Below are positions 16,488 to 24,134 of a stretch of DNA of 31,836 nucleotides, one piece after another. The stretch's first letter is position 1; each line of letters starts with the position of its first letter. This DNA is from JABDBK01 sp964453575 (lineage in GTDB: Bacteria; Pseudomonadota; Gammaproteobacteria; DSM-16500): the NCBI GenBank assembly GCA_964453575.1, contig CAYVRW010000012.1, forward strand, positions 1-31,836, in the 5' to 3' direction. The notes under the pieces are model-generated. The model was not told the origin of the DNA and did not search any database. It was given only the letters and a program-made list of their open reading frames with translations. Position numbers and translations under genes: made by a program.

Positions 16488-17671
16488 GCATTTTCGCCTA
16501 TACGATGCCGTAAATGTTCATCAGCAAATAATTTTATGACTTCTTGCGCAATCTCCTCGGCATTTTTTACCATGAGCATGCCGTTTGCTTGCAATAACAG
16601 CTGACTGATTTCTGTAAAATTAAATACAATAGGGCCTGTTAAAATAGGTTTATGTAACGCAGCGGGTTCTAACATATTATGGCCACCTACTTGCACAAAA
16701 CTTCCGCCGACCAAGGCAACATTTGCAACTGCATAATACAGCATCAATTCTCCCATAGAGTCGCCCACAAAAACTTGTACGGATGCATCAACAGGTTTGT
16801 GAGCACTGCGGCATTCCATCTTAAATTGTTGTAACACTAACGATTTCACTTCGGCAAATCGATCCGGGTGTCTTGGCACTAAAATTAATAACGCATCAGG
16901 ATATTTTGCTAAAATTAAACGATGGGCATGTAAGATAATTTCTTCTTCACCTTTATGCGTACTTGCTGCCACCCAAAGCAAACGATCATGGCCTAATTCA
17001 TCACGCAATGTTTCACTTTTTAAAAATAAATCATCGGCAATTTCTAAATCAAATTTTAAATTTCCGGTAACAACTATTTTTTCTCTTGCTAATCCCAAGG
17101 TGACGAATCGTTCTGCATCGGCATCCGTTTGTGCGGCTAAACGATGGATAGCCAGAAACATAGCATGATTAATAAATGGAATACGAGCATATCCTCGCGC
17201 TGATTTTGCCGATAATCGCGCATTGGCAACAATAATGGGTATCTCATGCGTTAAACAAGCAGCAAATAAATTGGGCCATAATTCAGTTTCCATAACCACC
17301 AAAACGTTAGGATTAATGCGTTTAATAAATCGATTTAAAAAAGCAGGAATATCATAAGGCACAAAGGATTGTAATACTGTATCACCAAAAGCTGCTTTCA
17401 CACGCTCTCTGCCGGTAGGAGTCATATTGGTCATAACAATTGGCGTATCTGGATAAGTTTTTTGTATCGCTTTCACCAGCGGAATAGCCGCAATGGTTTC
17501 TCCCACGGATACGGCGTGTATCCAAATGCTATTTTTTAAATCATGCGGAACATAACCTAAACGTTCTGCCCAATTTTTTCGATAACCTGGCAGACGGCGT
17601 GAGCGCCATAACAATCGCACAAAAATAAAAGGTAATAATAAATAAAATAAAACTGTATATAAAAAACGCAT
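16400..17671 (-). CDS. waaA: 3-deoxy-D-manno-octulosonic-acid (Kdo) transferase
   Basis: WaaA adds Kdo from CMP-Kdo to lipid IVA on the cytoplasmic face of the inner membrane, an essential step in lipopolysaccharide synthesis. The 423-residue protein has an N-terminal hydrophobic anchor (about 4-21) and the acceptor-domain motif IHAVSVGE (51-58, with likely catalytic Glu58). METELWPN, NARLS and the C-terminal GT domain with VGGSFVQVGGHNMLEPA follow. Length matches the family (~425). It is divergent from rpe across 81 bp and overlaps the HolD-like gene tail-to-tail. Confidence 0.96.
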   Translation of the reverse strand: MRFLYTVLFYLLLPFIFVRLLWRSRRLPGYRKNWAERLGYVPHDLKNSIWIHAVSVGETIAAIPLVKAIQKTYPDTPIVMTNMTPTGRERVKAAFGDTVLQSFVPYDIPAFLNRFIKRINPNVLVVMETELWPNLFAACLTHEIPIIVANARLSAKSARGYARIPFINHAMFLAIHRLAAQTDADAERFVTLGLAREKIVVTGNLKFDLEIADDLFLKSETLRDELGHDRLLWVAASTHKGEEEIILHAHRLILAKYPDALLILVPRHPDRFAEVKSLVLQQFKMECRSAHKPVDASVQVFVGDSMGELMLYYAVANVALVGGSFVQVGGHNMLEPAALHKPILTGPIVFNFTEISQLLLQANGMLMVKNAEEIAQEVIKLFADEHLRHRIGENAYNVVASNRGSLERQVALVRQVCTLYKSS

Positions 17672-17752
17672 TACTATATCTCAAACTAAAATTATTAGAA
17701 ATAAACGGTTAATATAAGTAGAATCGTACTATACACGAAAACAGGATAAATC

Positions 17753-18424
17753 ATGAACAAATTTCTACTTGCACCTTCCCTACTTTCTGCCGATTTCGCG
17801 CGTTTAGGCGAGGAAGCCGAAGCTGTGCTCAATGCCGGTGCGGATATGTTGCATCTAGATGTCATGGACAATCACTACGTCCCTAACCTTACCGTAGGAC
17901 CTCTGGTTTGCGAAGCATTACGCAAGTATGGCATTAAAGCACCTATCGATGTTCATTTAATGACCAAGCCGGTCGATAGGCTCATTACAGAATTTGCCAA
18001 TGCTGGGGCAAGCAACATTAGCATTCATCCTGAAAGCACCGAACATTTAGATAGAAGTTTAGCGCTCATTCATAAACATAACTGCAAAGCAGGCATTGTG
18101 ATTAACCCTGGCACTACTTTGCATTGCTTGGAATATATTATCGATAAAATTGATATTGTGTTATTAATGTCAGTTAATCCAGGCTTTGGCGGGCAGCATT
18201 TCATTCCGAGCACGCTTGAAAAACTTAAAAAAGCGCGCACCCTTATTACCGCAAGCGGCAGAGATATTAAACTTGCTGTGGACGGCGGAATTAAAGTCGA
18301 TAACATACATGAAGCAGCCATTGCAGGTGCTGATATGTTTATTGTGGGGTCTGCTGTGTTTACCCAACCGGATTATGTGAAAGTTATGCAAAAGTTACGT
18401 CACGAATTAAATAGGAAAGATTAA
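17753..18424 (+). CDS. rpe: Ribulose-phosphate 3-epimerase
   Basis: Rpe interconverts ribulose-5-phosphate and xylulose-5-phosphate in the pentose-phosphate pathway. The 223-residue TIM barrel shows LAPSLLSADF (6-15), the metal-site motif HLDVMDNHYVPNLTVGP, DVHLM, MSVNPGFGGQ and VDGGI, all diagnostic. An AGGA ribosome site lies shortly before the ATG. A VOC-family gene follows three bases after the stop. rpiA, the other pentose isomerase, is also in this window but in a different operon. Confidence 0.97.
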   Translation: MNKFLLAPSLLSADFARLGEEAEAVLNAGADMLHLDVMDNHYVPNLTVGPLVCEALRKYGIKAPIDVHLMTKPVDRLITEFANAGASNISIHPESTEHLDRSLALIHKHNCKAGIVINPGTTLHCLEYIIDKIDIVLLMSVNPGFGGQHFIPSTLEKLKKARTLITASGRDIKLAVDGGIKVDNIHEAAIAGADMFIVGSAVFTQPDYVKVMQKLRHELNRKD

Positions 18425-18427
18425 CCC

Positions 18428-18820
18428 ATGCAAAAGCCCAATCCCACTCAAGGCCTGCGCCACGTTGCACTATTTGTCAAAAATTTCGATGCATGCCGGC
18501 ATTTTTATATCGATTTATTAGGTATGAGCATAGACTGGGAACCTGATGCGGATAATCTCTATCTCACTACCGGCTCCGATAATTTCGCCCTGCATCGTGC
18601 ACCTGCCGATTTTTCTCCCGCCAAACATCAACATTTAGACCATATGGGTTTTTTCCTTAAAACATCTGAAGACGTTGATCAATGGCATCAATATTTGCTT
18701 TCTCATAAAGTCATCATCAAAGCCGCGCCTAAAGACCATCGTGATGGCACACGCAGCTTTTATTGCAGAGACCCTGATGGAAACGTCATCCAATTTATTT
18801 ATTATCCAAGAGCTCATTAG
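18428..18820 (+). CDS. VOC-family (glyoxalase/dioxygenase-like) protein
   Basis: The 130-residue protein has the paired beta-alpha-beta-beta-beta modules of the vicinal oxygen chelate superfamily. LRHVALFVKNFDACRHFYIDLLGM (10-33) carries the potential metal ligand His12. HLDHMGFFL (69-77) carries His72, and RDPDGNVIQFIYYP ends the fold. The usual terminal Glu ligand is Gln122 here, so metal binding may differ from glyoxalase I. The substrate cannot be assigned. It starts three bases after rpe, indicating co-expression. Confidence 0.85.
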   Translation: MQKPNPTQGLRHVALFVKNFDACRHFYIDLLGMSIDWEPDADNLYLTTGSDNFALHRAPADFSPAKHQHLDHMGFFLKTSEDVDQWHQYLLSHKVIIKAAPKDHRDGTRSFYCRDPDGNVIQFIYYPRAH

Positions 18821-18895
18821 GACGGTTTTTTCCTCGATTGAGCAAAAAATAGCAATTGCTTAATATCAGTACAATTATTGACCAAATAGCGCCGG

Positions 18896-18922
18896 TTTAC
18901 AAGCCTCAAACGGGGGTATAAT
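18896..18922 (+). promoter_or_regulatory. Putative sigma-70 promoter of the Gly/Gln-rich gene
   Basis: A perfect -10 hexamer TATAAT (18917-18922) lies 44 bp before the ATG at 18966. The best -35 candidate is TTTACA (18896-18901), with a short 15-bp spacer. The leader would be about 37 bases and contains GGAGG. The -10 is convincing, while the -35 spacing is suboptimal. Confidence 0.5.
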
Positions 18923-18965
18923 TAATATGTACCTTTTCAAAACATAATCTAGAACGGAGGCAGTC

Positions 18966-19214
18966 ATGAGTAACGAAAGAACCCCTTACAAAGGCCCACA
19001 AGGTCAAGGTCAAGGTCAAGGTCAGCAAAAAAAAGGCAATTTAGGTCAACCACAAAAGCCGGGCACAACAGGTCAAACACAAAGACCAGGTGCAGGTATT
19101 GGTCGTGAAAATGTCAACCCAAATACCAAACAACCTATGGGTGGCCAAACAAAAACAGGTTTTGGTGGACAACAACAAAATAAAGAACCATGGAAGAAAA
19201 CAGATAAAGAATAA
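18966..19214 (+). CDS. Small Gly/Gln-rich, intrinsically disordered protein
   Basis: The 82-residue protein is made almost wholly of Gly, Gln, Lys, Pro, Thr and Asn, with a GQGQGQGQQ tract near residue 12-20 and later QPQKPGTTGQTQRPG and GGQTKTGFGGQQQ stretches. There is no hydrophobic core, signal peptide or membrane span, so it should be disordered and basic. Expression signals are strong: a perfect -10, GGAGG five bases before the ATG (18956-18960), and an intrinsic terminator after the stop. It therefore looks like an independent, well-expressed unit. No function was recognised. Confidence 0.75.
   Translation: MSNERTPYKGPQGQGQGQGQQKKGNLGQPQKPGTTGQTQRPGAGIGRENVNPNTKQPMGGQTKTGFGGQQQNKEPWKKTDKE
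19002..19025 (+). repeat. Tandem hexamer GGTCAA, four units
   Basis: Three GGTCAA units and a fourth, GGTCAG, run head to tail inside the Gly/Gln-rich gene and encode Gly-Gln dipeptides. Because the unit is six bases, slippage would change the number of GQ pairs without shifting the frame. Confidence 0.85.
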
Positions 19215-19233
19215 CAACATGGATCATCTCAGG

Positions 19234-19268
19234 CCCTAGCTGTTCTTTTGAATGGTTAGGGTTTTTTT
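19234..19268 (+). terminator. Intrinsic terminator of the Gly/Gln-rich gene
   Basis: CCCTAGC (19234-19240) pairs with GTTAGGG (19255-19261) with one G-T wobble. Seven T residues follow immediately (19262-19268). It lies about 20 bases after the stop codon. Confidence 0.85.
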
Positions 19269-19354
19269 ATTACGCAATGAATTTCGTATAAACATAAACC
19301 CTGCCTTCCTGTCATGAGAGTCCTATCCAACTCGCGTTTTAAGTATAACCTTCA

Positions 19355-19387
19355 TTGAAAATCCGATTGCGATGGACGGATTTTCAA
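19355..19387. promoter_or_regulatory. 11-bp inverted repeat at the AAA ATPase start
   Basis: TTGAAAATCCG (19355-19365) and CGGATTTTCAA (19377-19387) are perfect arms around an 11-base centre. The element ends 15 bases before the likely ATG at 19403, and the candidate ribosome site overlaps its edge. It could be an operator for a dimeric regulator or an RNA hairpin limiting translation initiation. No T-tract follows, so a terminator is unlikely. Confidence 0.55.
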
Positions 19388-19402
19388 GGTAAAATATTCT
19401 AT

Positions 19403-20572
19403 ATGGAAATCAAACGAAATTATTATTTAAATGAAATCAAAGAGTTACTAAAAGAAACACCTGTTGTAGCTCTTATTGGGCCTCGTCAAGTGGGTAAAAC
19501 CACCTTGGCTCGAATGATCGCATTAGAATATCCAGAAGTGACCTTCTTTGATCTAGAAAATCCAGCGAGTCTGTCAAAATTACAAGATCCACTATTAGCA
19601 TTACAAACCCTTTCAGGGCTCATCATTATTGATGAAATACAACATGCACCTGATTTATTCAAAGTCTTACGATTTCTTGTTGATCAACCCAATGCTAGAC
19701 AAAATTTTTTAGTATTAGGCAGCGCATCACCTGTACTTTTATCACAATCATCAGAATCACTTGCGGGACGTATTGCTTATGTAGAAATTCATGGTTTTTC
19801 ATTACAAGAAGTAGGAAAGGAACATTGGGAAAAACTTTGGCTGCGAGGCTCTTTTCCACGAGCTTATCTAAGCTCTACAGAGACAGGCAGTGTTCGGTGG
19901 CGTGAAGAATTTATCCGAACTTTTTTAGAACGTGACTTACCACAATTAGGCATTAAAGTGCCTGCGGTAACAATGAGACGATTTTGGATGATGTTAGCTC
20001 ATTATCATGGACAAATTTGGAATTCTGCCGAATTTGCACGTGCATTTGGTATGAGTGATAAAGCCGTGAGACATTATTTGGATATTTTAACTTCTACCTT
20101 TATTGTAAGACAACTCGCTCCTTGGTGGGAAAATATTTCCAAACGACAGGTCAAGGCACCCAAAATATTTCTCAATGATTCTGGTTTATTACATACGTTG
20201 CTGGGATTAGATAATAAAGAAGAATTAGAATCACATCCCAAAGTGGGAGCTTCCTGGGAGGGTTTTGCTATGAATACGGTACTTACACAGCTTAATATTC
20301 AACCTGATGAAGCTTTTTTTTGGAGTACTTATACTGGCGCTGAATTAGATCTCGTCGTGATAAAAGGAAATACACGCATTGGTTTCGAATTTAAAAGAAG
20401 TAGCACACCTCAAATGACAAAATCTATTTCTATTGCTTTAAAAGATTTAAGTTTATCTCATGTTTATGTAGTGTATGCAGGCGACGAACCCTATCCACTT
20501 GAACATAACGTCACCGCTCTCGGTTTAGTCAATGTTCTCACAACTATCAAACCATTAAGAAAGCAGTTATAG
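19403..20572 (+). CDS. AAA ATPase with C-terminal DUF4143 (PD-(D/E)XK-like) domain
   Basis: The 389-residue protein belongs to the widespread AAA_14/DUF4143 group. It has Walker A GPRQVGKT (26-33), Walker B LIIIDEIQH (73-80), a sensor-like VLGSASP, and a winged-helix segment (about 205-235). The C-terminal nuclease-like fold has the pattern GAELD...FEFK, with Asp315, Glu328 and Lys330 as candidate site residues. The biological role of the family is poorly defined; such genes are often accessory and scattered. The start is placed at ATG 19403, because the upstream TTG-initiated extension lies inside the inverted repeat and is not family-like. It has no operon partner. Confidence 0.88.
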   Translation: MEIKRNYYLNEIKELLKETPVVALIGPRQVGKTTLARMIALEYPEVTFFDLENPASLSKLQDPLLALQTLSGLIIIDEIQHAPDLFKVLRFLVDQPNARQNFLVLGSASPVLLSQSSESLAGRIAYVEIHGFSLQEVGKEHWEKLWLRGSFPRAYLSSTETGSVRWREEFIRTFLERDLPQLGIKVPAVTMRRFWMMLAHYHGQIWNSAEFARAFGMSDKAVRHYLDILTSTFIVRQLAPWWENISKRQVKAPKIFLNDSGLLHTLLGLDNKEELESHPKVGASWEGFAMNTVLTQLNIQPDEAFFWSTYTGAELDLVVIKGNTRIGFEFKRSSTPQMTKSISIALKDLSLSHVYVVYAGDEPYPLEHNVTALGLVNVLTTIKPLRKQL

Positions 20573-20992
20573 CAAATACCTATAAAAAAAAGGGACGGAT
20601 TGGGTCCGTCCTTACCGTAAAAGGTTAGGCAATCCTTGCCAAAATAACCATCCATGCTTGCACAAAACGAGGAGTGGTTGCACAAGTCCTTTCATGCCCA
20701 ACGGTCATCCATAACCAAGCAAACATTCTAGTGACAGCTAAAAATAAAAACAGACGTCGAAATATGTTTAATCAATGACATAAACCCATTATATTTAAAT
20801 TTTATTAATACTATCATAATGTTATGCTAGTATAATAGTTTGCAAGTTTGATGTTCTTACTCGCGTATTGTTATTTTGCTGTTTCTATCTATATGGATAA
20901 ACTTACAATCCTATAAGAAAAAGTAGTAGCAAGTTTTATTAGACTAGCGATAATAAGTGCTTTGGTTTAAGGACGCATAGAAACGAGGCACC
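20573..20992. other. 420-bp gap with minus-strand terminator and possible tiny ORF
   Basis: No convincing protein gene fills this stretch. A minus-strand frame of 33 codons (20726 to 20625, starting MFAWLWMTVGHERT) ends 14 bases before the intrinsic terminator, but its ribosome site is weak. The terminator may instead end a small RNA from about 20620-20800 or belong to a decayed repeat. On the plus strand a TATAAT at 20831-20836 without a clear -35 could be the argS -10, which would give argS a leader of about 150 bases. Confidence 0.45.
20584..20611 (-). terminator. Intrinsic terminator reading on the minus strand
   Basis: On the minus strand, GGACGGA (20611-20605) pairs with TCCGTCC (20599-20593) around CCCAA, and eight T residues follow (20591-20584). 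On the plus strand the stem is not followed by a T-run, so the signal belongs to a minus-strand transcript entering from above 20614. It lies immediately after the plus-strand ATPase gene. Confidence 0.7.
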
Positions 20993-22753
20993 ATGGCGAA
21001 ACAACATATACAACAACTGATTCATAGCGCAATAGACAAGCTTAGGCAATCCGAAGACTTACTGGTTGCAACACCGGTTTTTCAGATCGATGCTACCAAA
21101 GACAAAAAACATGGTGATTTTGCCTGTAATATTGCCATGATGCTTGCGAAACCTGCACAACGTAAGCCGCGCGAACTGGCAGAAATGATAGTTAGTGCGT
21201 TGCCGGCCTCTAATCATATTAAAAAAGTTGAAATTGCAGGCCCAGGATTTATTAACTTCTTTTTATCGCCTGACGCACTCTATAGTGTGATCAGCGATAT
21301 TCTTTCCGCAGGTGAAAAATATGGCCAATCGAATATTGGCAATGGCAAACGCATTTTAATCGAATTTGTATCAGCTAATCCTAACGGTCCATTGCATGTA
21401 GGGCATGGACGACATGCAGCGTATGGCGCAGTGGTCGCTGATTTATTACAAACGATAGGTTATGACGTTTATCGAGAATATTATGTTAATGATGCTGGCG
21501 GACAGATGGACATTGTGACGACTAGCACTTGGTTGCGTTATTTAGCTTTATGCGGCGAATCCATTGTTTTTCCAGCCAATGCTTATAAAGGTGATTATGT
21601 AATCGACATCGCACGCACTTTGTTTGCACAAAAAAATAAGGCATTTAGTGCAGCATCAAACAAAGTATTTGAAAATTTACCCAAAGATGAAAAAGATGGC
21701 GGCGATAAAGATGTTTATATCGATGCACTAGTATTACGTGCTAAACAATTATTGGGTGAAGAAAACTATAAACTCATTTTTGATCTGGTTTTATCAACGA
21801 TTTTAAAAAATATTCATGATGATTTAGCTGAATTTGGCGTCCATTATCAATCTTGGTTTTCTGAACGTGATTTTGTTAAATCCGATGTGGTTGATAGAAA
21901 TTTTGCAGCACTGAAAGAAAAAAATGTGATTTACGAACGTGATGGTGCTATGTGGTTTCGCTCAACGGATTTTAATGATGAAAAAGATAGAGTACTGCAG
22001 CGTTCCAACGGTGTGCGTACCTATTTTGCCAATGATTTTGCCTATCATATTAATAAATTTGAACGTGGTTTTGACCATTGTATTGATATCTTCGGCGCTG
22101 ATCATCATGGTTATATTCCTCGAATGCAAGCAGGTTTGCAGGCAAGAGGCATATCACCCGATAAATTGACTTATTTATTGGTGCAATTTGTGACACTGTA
22201 TCGAGGTCAGCAACAAGTACAAATGTCGACTCGAAGCGGTTCATTCGTGACGCTGCGTGAATTGCGTGAGGAAGTGGGTAACGATGCCGCGCGATTTTTT
22301 TATGTGATGCGTAAATGCGAGCAGCATGTCGATTTTGATTTGGATTTAGCAAAATCAAAAACAAATGAAAATCCTGTATTTTATATTCAATACGCCCATG
22401 CGCGAATTTGCAGTGTTGCTAGACAACTCGCTGAAAAAGGGCTTACTTATGATCAATCTAATGGGTTTGCTCATTTAAATTTGTTGGTGGAACCGCATGA
22501 AATTCAATTGATAACGACGTTAAGCCGCTATCAAGACGTGATCTTAAGCGCCGCAGCGCAACATGAACCGCATATATTAACGAATTATTTACGTGATCTT
22601 GCGACTGACTTTCATGCTTATTATAATTCCCATCAGTTTTTGGCGGATGATGAAAAAATGCGAGATGCCCGTTTAACTTTGATATTCGCCACTCGCCAAG
22701 TGTTAATAAATGGATTAAAGTTAATAGGTGTATCTACGCCAGAAAATATGTGA
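20993..22753 (+). CDS. argS: Arginine--tRNA ligase
   Basis: ArgS charges tRNA-Arg with arginine. The 586-residue class I synthetase starts with the Arg-specific N-terminal domain (1-115). It carries the HIGH motif as HVGH (135-138) after EFVSANPNGPL. The KMSKS loop is degenerate (VQMSTRSGSFVTL), as is usual for ArgRS. The C-terminal DALR anticodon-binding domain ends in a typical ATRQVLINGLKLIGVSTPENM. GAGG precedes the ATG closely. The ftsN-like gene starts one base after its stop. Confidence 0.97.
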   Translation: MAKQHIQQLIHSAIDKLRQSEDLLVATPVFQIDATKDKKHGDFACNIAMMLAKPAQRKPRELAEMIVSALPASNHIKKVEIAGPGFINFFLSPDALYSVISDILSAGEKYGQSNIGNGKRILIEFVSANPNGPLHVGHGRHAAYGAVVADLLQTIGYDVYREYYVNDAGGQMDIVTTSTWLRYLALCGESIVFPANAYKGDYVIDIARTLFAQKNKAFSAASNKVFENLPKDEKDGGDKDVYIDALVLRAKQLLGEENYKLIFDLVLSTILKNIHDDLAEFGVHYQSWFSERDFVKSDVVDRNFAALKEKNVIYERDGAMWFRSTDFNDEKDRVLQRSNGVRTYFANDFAYHINKFERGFDHCIDIFGADHHGYIPRMQAGLQARGISPDKLTYLLVQFVTLYRGQQQVQMSTRSGSFVTLRELREEVGNDAARFFYVMRKCEQHVDFDLDLAKSKTNENPVFYIQYAHARICSVARQLAEKGLTYDQSNGFAHLNLLVEPHEIQLITTLSRYQDVILSAAAQHEPHILTNYLRDLATDFHAYYNSHQFLADDEKMRDARLTLIFATRQVLINGLKLIGVSTPENM

Positions 22754-22754
22754 T

Positions 22755-23429
22755 ATGCCCAGAGATTATGCGAAACATGTTAACAGACCAAAACGCCCGC
22801 TAGCCAAGCCCGGTTGGCGCAAAAGGCTATTATTAGCAGTGTTTTTATTTTCTCTGTTGGGAGGCCTGACATATGGCGCCTATCTTTATCAACATAACCA
22901 AGCAACCCTCACCCAACAATCGATAGGAATGTGGGTCAAACAAGTCAAAGCATTATTTATCCGTTCACGCCATGAGGAAGATCCTTATAAATCGATGGCT
23001 GACCAGACCCAAACGGATGAAGAGCCTGAAATACAGTTTAGTTTTTACACAAGCCTGCCTACTATGCAAACTCCTATGCCGCAGGAAGCACCTAAAGAGA
23101 TAATTGTTGAAAAAAGAAGCAATCCGGTTCTGGTTAAAAAGTCAGTCCCAGCGGTCAATGTCAGTCAGCCGGTCATTCAACCGAATGTTACTGAAAAAAA
23201 ATATTTATTACAGATAGCAGCCTTTAGGAACCCAACAGCTGCGGGTGAAATGCGGATTTCATTACTGCTTGCTGGATTTGAAGTAGAAATCGTTAAGGCC
23301 ATGAATAATAATCAACAAATCTATCAGTTACAGCAAGGGCCTTTCGCAACCATTGCTGAAGTCAAGGCGATACAGCGTGAATTAGAGAAGAAGGGCATAG
23401 AAAGCGTAATTGTTAAGAAAATTCAGTAA
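22755..23429 (+). CDS. ftsN: FtsN-like SPOR-domain cell-division protein
   Basis: The 224-residue protein has FtsN topology. A short basic cytoplasmic N-terminus opens PRDYAKHVNRPKRP, and a transmembrane helix spans about 25-44. A low-complexity periplasmic linker follows, then a C-terminal SPOR domain (about 149-221, KYLLQIAAFRNPTAAGEMR), which binds septal peptidoglycan stripped of stem peptides. The start is ATG 22755, one base after argS; a longer frame into argS is not FtsN-like. The order argS-ftsN-hslV-hslU is conserved in gammaproteobacteria. It is shorter than E. coli FtsN (319). Confidence 0.85.
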   Translation: MPRDYAKHVNRPKRPLAKPGWRKRLLLAVFLFSLLGGLTYGAYLYQHNQATLTQQSIGMWVKQVKALFIRSRHEEDPYKSMADQTQTDEEPEIQFSFYTSLPTMQTPMPQEAPKEIIVEKRSNPVLVKKSVPAVNVSQPVIQPNVTEKKYLLQIAAFRNPTAAGEMRISLLLAGFEVEIVKAMNNNQQIYQLQQGPFATIAEVKAIQRELEKKGIESVIVKKIQ

Positions 23430-23436
23430 ACAACAT

Positions 23437-23465
23437 CTTGATATCTGTTTAAATCAACCCCATAT
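23437..23465 (+). promoter_or_regulatory. Sigma-32 (RpoH) promoter of hslVU
   Basis: CTTGATA (23437-23443) matches the sigma-32 -35 box CTTGAAA at six of seven positions. After a 14-bp spacer, CCCCATAT (23458-23465) matches the -10 consensus CCCCATNT exactly. Transcription should start near 23472, giving a leader of about 110 bases that contains the palindromic repeat at 23488-23555. HslVU is a classic RpoH target, which supports the assignment. Confidence 0.85.
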
Positions 23466-23487
23466 ATCATTATCCATATTTAAATTT

Positions 23488-23555
23488 TTGTAGGGTGGGC
23501 AAAGAGCTTGCCCCGCACTTGTTGCGGGGAGTGCAGCGACGTGCCCACCCTACAA
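23488..23555. repeat. GTAGGGTGGG palindromic repeat, copy 2 (hslV leader)
   Basis: Perfect 14-bp outer arms TTGTAGGGTGGGCA (23488-23501) and TGCCCACCCTACAA (23542-23555) enclose a second perfect hairpin, CCCCGCA/TGCGGGG (23511-23529). It is the most complete copy of the family in this window. It lies between the sigma-32 promoter and the hslV ribosome site, so it would be part of the mRNA leader. No T-run follows, and termination is not expected. Confidence 0.88.
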
Positions 23556-23582
23556 TAGATAATTATTAGGAGAATTCTTCAG

Positions 23583-24113
23583 TTGACAACTATATTATCA
23601 GTACGACGTCATGGCAAAGTAGTGATTGGCGGCGATGGCCAGGTAACTTTAGGCAATACCATCATGAAACACAATGCCAAAAAAGTAAGAAGGCTTTATA
23701 ACAATAAAGTTTTAGCAGGATTTGCTGGCGGCACAGCAGATGCTTTTACTTTATTTGAACGTTTTGAGGCTAAATTAGAAACACACCAAGGTCATTTAGT
23801 GAGGGCTGCGGTTGAACTTGCAAAAGATTGGCGAACCGATAGGATGCTGCGCAGACTAGAAGCATTGCTTGCGGTTGCTGATAGCAAAGCATCGCTGATT
23901 ATCACCGGAAATGGCGATGTCATTGAACCTGAAAATAGTTTAATTGCCATTGGCTCAGGCGGTGCTTATGCGCAGTCAGCAGCCACTGCTCTCTTAGAAG
24001 ATACCGAATTAGATGCACGTACCATTGTAGAAAAATCATTAACCATTGCCGCATCCATTTGTATTCATACCAATAATATATTTACTATCGAAACACTTGA
24101 GAGCGTTGCTTGA
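23583..24113 (+). CDS. hslV: ATP-dependent protease peptidase subunit HslV (ClpQ)
   Basis: HslV is the threonine peptidase core of the HslVU protease, a dodecamer that degrades misfolded and regulatory proteins. The 176-residue protein starts at TTG, preceded by AGGAG (23568-23572) ten bases upstream. After Met removal the N-terminus is TTILSVRRHGKVVIGGDGQ, giving the catalytic Thr1. The family blocks GFAGGTADAFTLFERFEAKLE and LITGNGDVIEPE are intact. hslU follows 21 bases downstream. Confidence 0.97.
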   Translation: MTTILSVRRHGKVVIGGDGQVTLGNTIMKHNAKKVRRLYNNKVLAGFAGGTADAFTLFERFEAKLETHQGHLVRAAVELAKDWRTDRMLRRLEALLAVADSKASLIITGNGDVIEPENSLIAIGSGGAYAQSAATALLEDTELDARTIVEKSLTIAASICIHTNNIFTIETLESVA

Positions 24114-24134
24114 TATCATAAAGAGTATAACAAT

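Noticed and set aside
19002..19025. CRISPR-like or minisatellite array
   Set aside because: The units are six-base direct repeats without spacers inside a coding frame, which is a simple tandem repeat.
23430..23582. CIRCE operator before hslVU
   Set aside because: I looked for the arms TTAGCACTC/GAGTGCTAA here and found only the sigma-32 promoter and the palindromic repeat.
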